Origin: Cyrtodaria siliqua
Lineage: Eukaryota; Mollusca; Bivalvia; Adapedonta; Hiatellidae
NCBI GenBank assembly: GCA_037043455.1
Contig: JAWPHD010011004.1
Span: 1 to 64,000 of the forward strand
Length of the DNA: 64,000 nucleotides
Reading direction: 5' to 3'
The notes under the pieces: generated by a model
Seen by the model: only the letters and a program-made list of their open reading frames with translations
What the model was told of the DNA's origin: nothing
Database searches by the model: none
Shown here: positions 14,801-23,300 of the stretch, piece after piece
Layout of the letters: the number at the start of each line of letters is the position of its first letter
How positions within the stretch are numbered: the first letter of the stretch is position 1
Made by a program: the position numbers and the translations under genes

Positions 14801-15846
14801 GATATCAACGATTGATTAATATAATCTTGACCATACTTCCTTCTCTGCAGACACCTTGGTCAATGTTTTTCATTAGCTCTGTTTCTGACGAAATAATTTG
14901 GAAATAAACGGTCCTATATTTTTTTTAAAGATTTAAGTACAATTTTGTATTGAGAATTTCAGTATTTTAACTTGTCTACCAAAGTACATGACTGTACGCT
15001 TCTCTAATTAGAATTATTTCAGAGTACAGTGTAATATATTTAATATAAATTGACAGATATGAGAACATATATAACACATCACCCGATTCAGAATATCAAG
15101 ATTACAACTCGGAAACTTGATGAAATAAACACACAGTACTCTCAGAGGGACACACGGCAATCTTTATTTTCAGCTAAAATTAATTTGCTAACACCTGTCC
15201 ATACTGTTTTAGTGGAAGTTAAACCAGATGGAAGTTCCATACGAAATTCAAATATTTTCTAAATATAAGATTTTTGCAAAGGAAACAAACTTAAAACTTA
15301 AGAAAATTTCAAATATTCATATGTTACACATTTTATTTTTATATTAAATTTTTTTATATTAAAAACACAATGTATTTAATATGATAGGCAATCATCTATA
15401 TTAGTGACTTTTATAAAATCAGTTGCCCCTCACCGCTGTGGATTCGGGACCTCATGGTACCAATCTTTATGTGAGGAAGCTATCCAGCTGGCTTGCAGAA
15501 AGTCACTTCCACCAATGGAAACTGGAAAGTTGCCATATGACCTTAGCTGTTGGTGCGACTATAAAATCCAATTCGATGGCTTTTATATAGTAATGCAATT
15601 TTATCTTAGGTGAAAGCATTATTACGCAATTTAAAGGAGTTTTTATGTGTCCTCATAACTGGGGTAACTTACAAAATCAACGGTTTATAATAGGGGAGTT
15701 AATATGAACAAAAGATATTCATTTGTTAAAGGGCTTGTTTTAATGCGTGAACATTTATAAAACACACCTCCTTGTGTCCCTTTAAGACTTATATGAACCC
15801 ATTGATCTCTTCCAGAGCAATACCGTCATGGAGACAGGGTCCCTGA
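2723..15846 (+). CDS. CCDC112: CCDC112-like coiled-coil protein, C-terminal six coding exons (gene span)
   Basis: Six exons join in phase: 2723-2857, 3743-3838, 8425-8574, 9623-9718, 12722-12837 and 15816-15846, each with AG before and GT after. They encode the last 207 residues. The first four exons are almost pure charged coiled coil (E, K, R, Q heptads); the fifth carries VERDPSRLLKPTAGW and the last closes with HRAIPSWRQGP. The DPSRL...GW and HxPHRAxPxWRQG signatures are what I recall of the C-terminus of CCDC112, a coiled-coil protein linked to centriolar satellites; no enzyme activity is expected. The N-terminal half would lie left of the window. Introns carry a minisatellite, MITEs, SINEs and tandem repeats. 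The orthology rests on remembered motifs; another CCDC-family protein is possible, but the exon chain itself is firm. Confidence 0.78.
2873..3560 (+). repeat. 40-bp minisatellite (about 17 copies)
   Basis: Units of 40 bp, AAAGGGACACTTGGCAATCT then TGAAGTGTTTATCAGTAATT, follow the exon donor directly. The units differ at a few positions. The unit matches the terminal sequence of the TTAA-flanked MITE family at 34541-34767 and 44269-44586. Confidence 0.92.
3743..3838 (+). CDS. CCDC112: CCDC112-like exon b
   Basis: 32 codons (VQKELERAQKEEKKLREN...QEWKERQ), phase 0 at both ends. The acceptor is CTCCAAAAAG and the donor GTATGC. Continues the coiled coil. Confidence 0.85.
3960..4392 (+). repeat. 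repeat with two ~160-bp units
   Basis: Two diverged copies of a unit (about 4075-4235 and 4236-4392) share TTGGC(A/T)ATAACTTTCTCATTT, TATACTCATCATGACAA and AAGGTCATACTGAAGGTCAT. The segment before them (3960-4020) carries CATAACGCCACATCCCGTAACACATTT, also seen near 5600 and 12900. Confidence 0.7.
4393..5065 (+). repeat. repeat with ~185-bp tandem core
   Basis: The head TTTTAGCTTGACTTCGAAGA...GAGAGCTTATG resembles the hairpin head at 12955 and the satellite ends near 28540. It is followed by about three units sharing TGTTTACAAGTCTAT, CTAGCACAACCAAATTTGGC and CTTATAGCATTATCTTA. Confidence 0.7.
5066..6229. other. intron sequence without gene
   Basis: AT-rich intron with poly-pyrimidine patches (5130-5175, 5350-5385). 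Fragments of a repeat carrying CCTGTAACACATTTTT occur around 5600-5690, and a repeat end TTCAGTGATAGTTCTAGTTTATC at about 5804. I see no coding region. Confidence 0.6.
6230..6749. mobile_element. foldback MITE flanked by TTAA
   Basis: About 520 bp that folds back on itself. The outer ~30 bp (AGGGGTTGATGCACTATTTT...) is repeated exactly in inverted orientation at the right end, and homology between arms extends to roughly 230 bp each. Both ends abut TTAA (6230-6233 and 6746-6749), the target duplication of piggyBac-type elements. It has no coding capacity, and the arms carry AAGATGGCAGCC. Confidence 0.8.
6750..7594. other. intron sequence without gene
   Basis: AT-rich intron. A repeat end CAGTGATAGTTCTAGTTAG is at about 7200. 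Nothing codes. Confidence 0.5.
7595..8010 (+). pseudogene. decayed LINE reverse-transcriptase 3' end (CR1/L2-like)
   Basis: Translating with frame changes gives the usual order of a CR1/L2-like ORF2 C-terminus: an RPNM.DCVQAWST-like segment, RATKLV, a LPYLERLKHL-like segment, then KPRARLNTRQQFSSHRVI. Several stops and frameshifts make it inactive. Only the region after the polymerase core is present, as expected for a 5'-truncated copy. Confidence 0.62.
8053..8175 (+). mobile_element. tRNA-derived SINE fragment
   Basis: Contains box A-like GTGGTCTAGTGGTAGAGTG and box B-like GGTTCAATTCC at tRNA spacing, followed by GAGCAAGACACTTTATCTGC, a sequence typical of animal SINE bodies. The acceptor arms do not pair, so it is not a tRNA gene. 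Confidence 0.7.
8425..8574 (+). CDS. CCDC112: CCDC112-like exon c
   Basis: 50 codons (EDMKAKVQVHKRQKEEEEVY...ELARFRER), phase 0. The acceptor is CTTACTGCAG and the donor a canonical GTGAGT. Continues the charged coiled coil with a QQQQMWEEEE stretch. Confidence 0.87.
9000..9416. repeat. dispersed element, short copy
   Basis: Left end AGGCTTGCTAAGCATTTGCG, right end CTAGGGCTAGCCTAGC. Both ends and the flanking ~200 bp match, in opposite orientation, the two ends of the 1.36-kb element at 34930-36286 (shared: GGCGAA(T)..AAAATC, TTTGTCTAAAA, AAAGGGTATGCTTTATT). The central ~900 bp of the long copy is missing. Confidence 0.75.
9623..9718 (+). CDS. CCDC112: CCDC112-like exon d
   Basis: 32 codons (DVSALQNKLVKEKAKELEKK...RLRSQ), phase 0. 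The acceptor is TTTCTTTTTAAG and the donor GTAACT. End of the long coiled coil. Confidence 0.85.
9752..9890 (+). mobile_element. SINE tail fragment
   Basis: TGAATGAATGAATTGGGGTT, GCGCACCAACACATG and GGTTATATGGCGCC match, in inverse orientation, the right parts of 20765-21172 and 60475-60862. They also resemble the tail of the tRNA-headed SINE at 24446-24731. Confidence 0.65.
9891..12721. other. long intron segment without gene
   Basis: AT-rich intron. It contains homopolymers near 10020-10110, a possible SINE box B on the minus strand near 11325 (GGGGATTGAACCCAC on plus) and repeated ATCGATTA-type motifs at 12140-12540. No supportable coding region. Confidence 0.5.
12722..12837 (+). CDS. CCDC112: CCDC112-like exon e
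   Basis: 116 bp, entering in phase 0 and leaving two bases (AG) for the next codon. Encodes VEIEVERDPSRLLKPTAGWK then GGGQVLHMPH. The DPSRL and LHxPH pieces are the main family signature. The acceptor is TTTCTTTCCAG and the donor GTAATA. Confidence 0.88.
12955..14212 (+). repeat. hairpin-headed repeat with ~150-bp tandem core
   Basis: Head hairpin AGCTCTACTGgaagaaggCCAGCAGAGCT, then TATG, a CGTCGTCCATCCGTCCGTC run, then about five units of ~150 bp (ACCAAACTTTACCAGATTGTTAATAT, AAAGCTCGGA, AGCGGAGTTATGGCCCTTGA) to 13930. A partial copy of the 165-bp family follows and the tail is GGCCCTCTTGTTATTAC (14199-14215). Open frames within it are repeat artefacts. Confidence 0.78.
14213..15403. other. 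intron segment without gene
   Basis: AT-rich intron. A repeat end CAGTGATAGTTCTAGTTTTA is near 14377, and a MITE-like end GAGGGACACACGGCAATCTT at about 15146. No gene. Confidence 0.5.
15416..15585 (+). mobile_element. truncated tRNA-headed SINE
   Basis: Plus-strand copy of the SINE at 24446-24731. It has TTGCCCCTCACCGCTGT, TTTATGTGAGGAAGC and GCGACTATAAAATCCAATTC, but lacks the box A half and part of the body. Confidence 0.75.
15816..15846 (+). CDS. CCDC112: CCDC112-like terminal exon
   Basis: The first base completes the Arg codon split from the previous exon. Then A-I-P-S-W-R-Q-G-P and TGA (15844-15846). The acceptor is GATCTCTTCCAG. Nine residues are encoded after the split codon; the AIPxWRQG ending is the reason for the family call. 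Confidence 0.85.
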
Positions 15847-16706
15847 TGTTTGCCGACATGTTGGCTACAGCTGATTGATAACGATGCTAGCCAAGACTCC
15901 CTAGTGAAGGTGTATCGACACGATTACTATGCAAGGACTGTCTGTAAACAAATTCTTGCTTAATGCAGGGACTGGCAGTGAATAAGTTTTTGCTGCATGC
16001 AATTGCAAGGACTAGCTGTGAAAGAAGTTCTTTCTGCATGTAATTAAATTACTAATTTTGAATAAGTTCTCACTGTATGTAGGGACTAGTTGAGAACTAG
16101 TTCCAGCCACGTGCATAGATCAGCTTTGAACAGTTTTTAACTGGATTTAGGGACAAGAAGTGTAGGAACTAGCTGATGAGGCTGTGAATACGTTCTCGCT
16201 GCAAATATGGACTAGCTTTGAGCAAGTTCTGGCTGCACGTATTGACTAGCTGTTAACAGTTTTCACTCATGTAGGGACTAACTGTGAAAATGTTTTTGCT
16301 GCAGATAGGGACTTTCTGGTATGCAATATTTCCAGACGTTGGGTTGTGAAACTAGAAAAGGAGTCTGTATGACACAATACATATCAAGCTAAAACAAAGT
16401 GTGTTTGGGCAATCCTTAGGATTTATAGTTACTAGAGGCACATTCAGGTAGAGACTTATACTCCGCAAACATGTGATATTGAATCAGTGTGCAATGTTCT
16501 GTGATAATGATAGTTTTGAAAATTGGATTTGTTATTTAATGAAATTCTTCTTTTTTTGTTGACCATCGTATTTATGTACTTTATAATTTATGTATTTATA
16601 TAAATACTGATACTGCAAGATGGTGTTAAACTCTGACAGCTCAAAATTATGTTTTCAGTATTTAAACTGGTGGAAATGTTGGCATATTTTTTTAGTACTA
16701 AATAAA
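15847..16706 (+). terminator. probable 3' UTR, candidate poly(A) signal AATAAA at 16701
   Basis: Non-coding after the stop. Diverged repetitions of GGGACTAGCTGTGAA...GTTCT(T)GCTGCA occur at 15960-16310. AATAAA lies at 16701-16706. The true cleavage site cannot be fixed from sequence alone. Confidence 0.35.
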
Positions 16707-16734
16707 TACCCTGTGTGGTTCCTATGTAAGAATA

Positions 16735-16885
16735 GGACCACTGCTTATCCAGGCAGAGGGGTAAAGTCCCACCGAATTCATGTTCATTGTGTCATTTATG
16801 TCCTGTTCATTAAAGGTCTTGGGTCTCTTCATCGTGATCCCTGTAGTGTTTCAGATGCTACTTGAGTTGTGGCAGAAAAAATGAT
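16735..16885 (+). mobile_element. fragment of the 20765/60475 SINE-like family
   Basis: Shares AGAATAGGACCACTGC, GCAGAGGGGTAAA, ATTCATGTTCATTGT and TTAAAGGTCTT...GATCCCTG...TTTCAG with the fuller copies. Confidence 0.65.
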
Positions 16886-17190
16886 TTATTATGTGGCAGT
16901 ATGAGCGCGCATCCCCAATGCCAATGCCATATAAGGAAGTAAACACACTTTTTGGAGAAACCTTTCGTTTTTGTACGCTTATTTACTTTTTGGTTGTTTC
17001 TTCTGTTTCCAATCTTCAGTGCTAAACGTCTGTCAATAAGTAACATCCTGTAATTAATTTGCAGTGTAAAACCAGTTTTTAAATGAGAATGACGGAAACT
17101 GGGCTTGGATGGAAACTTTCTGATACATGTTAACTTTAATACGGTATGGCTAAAAAACAAACAAAATCACTTTAAATATTAGACTATTTC

Positions 17191-17394
17191 CTATTTATTT
17201 ATTACCGGTAATACTAAATTTTTCAATTTATTCCACTTTTCCCTAAGTTTATATTTCACATCATCATCGGCAAATATATAGTTAATACTGTTGTACGATA
17301 GGTCCCAAACTTGGTCATGTGTCAGCTGGAATGTGTCTGCTGCTATGGAATACTCTTGTGGCTGGGAGGTGGAAAACACACCTTTGTCATCCGT
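17191..17394 (-). CDS. ADAL: ADAL exon 9 (terminal)
   Basis: Starts after TCTTTCAG with TDDKGVFST; the Asp pair binds metal and substrate. Ends VLPVINK and TAG at 17191. 67 residues. A possible AATAAA on the minus strand is at 16885-16890. Confidence 0.95.
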   Translation of the reverse strand, partial: TDDKGVFSTSQPQEYSIAADTFQLTHDQVWDLSYNSINYIFADDDVKYKLREKWNKLKNLVLPVINK

Positions 17395-20300
17395 CTGAAA
17401 GATTGGGATAGAAAACAAAAACATATCACAGATTTGAATACAGATATTCAACATTTGTTTTAATGAATTATTATACCTCACATAAAACACCCATGCTTAA
17501 TCCCCATATACAACAATGTGTAATTTCTTACTATGTGATGTGAGGCTGATATTGCAGGGTGATAGTATATAAATATCACATTCATGAGAGGGTGATAGAA
17601 AGAATGTTCACCCTGAGGATATGATTATCGCCCGAGGCGATAGCACTATCACCCTCTCATGAATGTGATATTTATTTTATTATACCGAAATCCATTCGTG
17701 CCAAAATAAGGTTCATTTTCAGTACAGATTTCACTTTGCCGGATTTTTTTTCTTATTTTTTTTTTAAAAATGCCCTTGAAAGTTATATCGTTGGCTTGTA
17801 AATAATGTTACTAAGGAAATGAGTGGTAGTTTATTAAAATCGGTAAAGTACTTTTGAAGTTATGATGAATTAAATATAGCATTTCATCATACTGAGCCGA
17901 TGACGTCACCGAAACAGTATGCACTCCAACGCGCATCAAAGCTGCGCATGCGATAATTTTTTACTATCACCCTGCGATTTACTATTACCCTGTACTATCA
18001 CTCTCGCGTGAGACAGCAAGAAATTACACATTGTTGTCTATGGGATTTAGCATGGGCGTTTTATGTGAGGTATAATAATAAACAATTATCGCATGCGCAG
18101 CTTTGACGTGCTTTGATGTGCACACTTTTTCAGTATGGTGAAATTGCGATTTTATACACATAATAACTTTAAAAGTACTGGACCGATTTCAATAAACTAC
18201 CACTCATGTTCTTAGATATTTATTTCCAATCTAATGATATATAAAATAAAAAAATCTGGCAAAGTGAAATCTGTACTGAAAATGTACCTTATTTTGGCTC
18301 GAGAGGATTTCGATAATTTTCTGATATTGATTATCACCCTCGGATTCGCCTCGGGCGATATCATATCCTCAGGGTGAGCATTCTTTCTAATCACCCTCTC
18401 ATGAATATTATCAGATGCTATTGTTCAAACTAGAACGGTGTTCCGCCGAACAGTTGTGTCATCTGCAACGTGCTTATTCCAGCAAGGACAAACTAACTAT
18501 AAAGCTTCAAGTCAACAGGGTGAATACTTTATGAATTTGTTTATGCTCAATATATTGCAGACAGTGTCCATTTAAGACAGTCGAGACCGTAATTAAAATT
18601 AGTGATATTAACCATGATGAGATTTATGGTTAATTAATAATTAATTTGAATATAGTTTAGTTTTCGTGAAGCGCTTGGTATACTTACACATATGATACAG
18701 GGGTGCTGTTGGTCGTACCAAAACTGGAAATGATGGTTGTCATACCCGGGTACCGTCTGGTTAGTAATGTTGGACGTCATGCATAGCTCTGGAACCAGAC
18801 AGAGCAGCCAAAATAATGGGTGATCTTCTACAATCATTATGCACCTTTTCCAAGATTATCAAGAGCGACAGCAAAATCATTACTAATTATACATATTATA
18901 AAAAGTAATCCCTTCTTTTTTTGATGGAAAGGGGCATTATAAGTAAGAGAAAACAGCCGATTTCTATTCAATTTTGTTGTTGTATGTATAAGAAGTGTAT
19001 TCAACAGTTTTAATTGATTACTGATGAAAATTTTTCAACTTTCGAATCTATGCATACACTTTGTGAGCAACTGTCAATGAAAACAGCGGTACACATGACC
19101 TGTTCAGTAAACAAACACAAACTTTCTTACATGTCTTGTGACCCCACCTTTTCTGGTGATTTGTCGAGTGAAACATTATTTTTTAATATGAAAATTACAC
19201 TGCTGCATATCCATAGTTGATATGAAGTTGCAGCAAAACATTGATGTCAATTGGGAAAATAATTGGTGGTTTCATACCTACACAATATTTGAAATTGAAC
19301 TATTGTTTATAACCAATAGTCATTGATGAACTAAGCATGCAAATATTTGGCCGAATAATCCATACTTCTAGACTGCTCTACTTTATTATTGAAAATTGAG
19401 TGGTTTTGATTTTGGCCATATATCGAGTCATCATCAAGAAAGTTATGTAAATCTGACTTTTACAGATTTAAAGTACCGGTATGTATTTTACAGATTGAAA
19501 ACAGAAATTATATATTCGTTTTGTGAATCGATTTTTAGAAGGAAAATCTAGAAGGTTGAAAATCTAGAAGGTTGTTCCACGGAACACTTGTGTTGCCTGC
19601 CATGTGCTTACATGTATCTGAGTTTATGAAAAGGGGCATAACTCTGCTGAAATGAAAGTCAAGAGTTACTGGACATGTGTAACAACATTCCATTAGGTAA
19701 GACGAAGAAGAAGTATGTGAAGTTTCATAAACACATGTCTAATACTTTTCAAGTCATGGCCAAGGTTAGATTGCAGATTCAAGTGTGATGGACGACGGAT
19801 GGATGGTGACGGACAAAGTGATCCCTAAGTGTCCACCATGCTATGCAGGCAACACAAAAAGAGATTGTAGATGGCTTCACATTTATTTATCTTACCTAGA
19901 GGTATTTTGTGATTGGCAACAAAGTCCACTATCTCCTGGGTTCCACCAGCGTCTGGTTGTAGACATGTACCATGACCTATACGGTCGGGAACCAGCTGTA
20001 ATACTTCTATAGTTTCTGTTGGTGCTGGTACCTGGTTGACAATATGCAATTAGACTGGGTCAGTTATTTTCATATTCACGCTTTATCAAAATGAAGTTGT
20101 TATTAATGTCCATTAGCAAATACATTCATATTTAATACTTCTTACTATGGAGTGGGCAACTGACTACCACAACTAGAACTATCACTGAAGGTGATGAATA
20201 CCCCCACTTTAAGTCAAACTAAGGGCTATAGTTCTGTAATAAATTAGGTAATCAACAATGGGTGATGTAAAGGGACATACGGTCATCAGTTGTTATGTGT

Positions 20301-23300
20301 ATATGAAGTTTGGGATCAACCCATTCAAAACTGTGTGAGGAATGCAAGTTATGAAAATGTGTTACGCGACTTGACATGACAAAGCGTGATGGGACAGGAT
20401 GGAACAAAAATGTGTAAAGCGATGGATAACGTGATTCCTATATACTTCACTTCACTTGAAAGCCAGGGTATAACTATTATTTACAGTCTAGATTTAACAG
20501 TCTGCAACTTTACATTAAATGTTAGGTTTGGCAATTTTCAAAGACAACTTTTCTGTACAAAAAATCACTGAAGTTTATGCTGAAAACAGTATAACCTAAC
20601 ATTTATCATTTAATAGTAGGCACACTTAATATACATTCTTTGAATACGTTTTCTAAACATGTACACTTCTGAAAGGTACTGGAGGTGATCTGGAAGCATT
20701 TTGGGTGTCAATGCAAATATCAATACCATCATCATTATGTGTTTCAGAATCATATTCAATATGCTTATGCCCCGTGTGGTTCCCGGGGGCCCCTGTTTTG
20801 TCACGGGGCAAAGAATAGGGCCACTGCAGATCCCTTTGGAGGGGTAGGCAGAGGCCCCAAATTCATGTTCATTTTATCATTTTTTGTTCATGTTCATTAA
20901 AGGTCTTCATCATGATCCCTGCATTGTTTCAGGTGCTATCTCGCTCGCATCAAAAGAGCAGTGGCAGAAAAACAATAACGTGGCTCCAGCGTAAATGGAG
21001 TCTACGATAGAATTTGCAGCAACTCTGCAGTTCAGGGTGAGAAGGTTCTATGCCCATTTTCCATCTTTAATCTCGATGTACATGGAAGATAAGCCTGTCA
21101 TGTTCATACCTGTTAGGCGCCATATAACCTTTTCATGTGTTGGTGCAATTTAAAACCCCAATCCAATTCAATATGCTTATGTATTAAACTAGGAGGCATT
21201 TTGTAAGATATAATTACAGTTAATGAAATAGTCTGGTCTGGAAACCTGGCCGACTCTGCTTGTTTTGCAATTAATCATTAATATTAATTCATATTGTGCT
21301 TTATGGGTCTTATGAATTCTTTTCTTGTGATGAAGTTCTCTTTTGAATTAAATGTAAATTAATTTTGTTAATGGTCTACAAGTCCCGCCCACCCGGTATT
21401 GATCTGGGACAATATAAACCCGCTGAAAATCTTTTATTAATTTAAAGCTCCTGAAAAGAAAACGAAACTCGAATTAAAATATACTCTTCTGTTAAATATT
21501 TTACAGGGCTAGTAAATTTTGAGCAGGTCTAGTGATATTACCCAACTACTAGGTGGTCTAGTAAACTAAAAATGTTAATTTCTAACTCTGCACATACAAC
21601 ATTTTGGACAGGAGACATTTGACACTCTTCTCTAACATGCCTCTGGCAGAACTCAGTATTATCACATAAGAACTAACTTTTAATAATGTGTTGCACGAAG
21701 AAACACAAATGCAGCATAATAGTCCAACATCTATGGAGGTGCCTAAGGATAGAAATACACAAATATGATGCTGGTAAAAAGTATACCAGAACGGTTTTCC
21801 ACGGAACAATTGTGTATCCGTCCATGTGCTTATTTAAACATAAGTTATGAGCTAGCTCAAGTTGTAGGTTAAAGTTTTAAGAAAGGGGCATTTATCTGCC
21901 GAAATGGAAGTCAGAGTTATAGGACATGTGTAACGTGTAACGTGTAAAACGAAAATGATAATGAAATTTCATGAACATAGATCAAATACTTTTCAAGTTG
22001 TGGCCCAAGGTCAACTTCAAGTGTGACAGACGGACGATGAACAACGGACAAAGTGATCCTTAAGTGTCTGCCATGTTATGCAGACAATACAAAAATGAAA
22101 TAGATGTGTATCTCACCTCAGCCAGATGAAGAGCTAGTTTGAATCCATGTTTCTGAGCCTCCTGTAGAACTGGAATAAAGTCGGCAGCATTTCCTACCTG
22201 AAAACGATGTCAGAATGAGACCTTTACACATCATCACACATTTCCTACCTGAAAACGATGTCGGAATGCGACTATAACCCGCATCACACATTTCATACCT
22301 GAAAACAATTTCAGAATGAGACCTATACACCGCATCACACATTTCCTACCTGAAAACGATGTCAGAATGAGACCTATACACGTTATCGCATTTACACATT
22401 ACAGACATCATTTTCCAGATATAAACTCAGGCCTATATCTATAAGGAAACAAGAAAGTTGACATCACAAGCATTTTTTATTCAACAGGTGTGAAATGTAG
22501 CAGACGTTTCATTATGGTTATGACTAGACATTACTCGTGATGTCAACAAACATGTTAATGAAGTTGGCATCATTTGCTGGGAAAGTTTAACAAAGTATGA
22601 ATCTTGGCTCATAATATACACAAACTGTTTCTAAATACTATAAATCCAACCATGTACATCCAGGACAGGATTTCTTTTTTAAGTTGTTCGTCTAACATAA
22701 TTTTTAAATTATCAAATTTAAACTGTTAAAAAATTTATCTGAATTTCTCCTTGTCGTGCATTAATCATCACCTGTCATAGCAAGCAGATAAGTGTAATTT
22801 CCATGCCCTGACATCACTTGCATAGCTGTCAAGGCCCAGTGGAAGTCAAGCGTGAGATGGGACTCAATGGGCAAGGTTAAGGGGTCAGTGGGGTGAAGTC
22901 ACCTAAAGTCTGAGACAGCCCATGTTCGAATTTCATGAATCTTAGCTTAAAGAAAAACTTGTAATACAATTCTTATGATCATACATTGTAACTTAATTCA
23001 TTTAAGCCACACAATATACTGAAGCGATACAGAAATCCTGATTAAGTATACTAAATTTAATGGATTATATGTAATTTTATCTAAAAAATTTGGTCAACTT
23101 TTTAGAATGCGCGAGAAATGTATGCGTGTGAGCATGATTTGATACACAATTGCGTGGAGCTCATGCCCAATGTGTGAGACTTGACAGGTATGCCCTTGAG
23201 GTCAATGGTAATACTTCTGACCTTTAAACTGCATTAAACCAAAAAGGAAATTTTCTTAAATCAACATTCCATAATTTTTACTTACATATGACGGTCAGCC

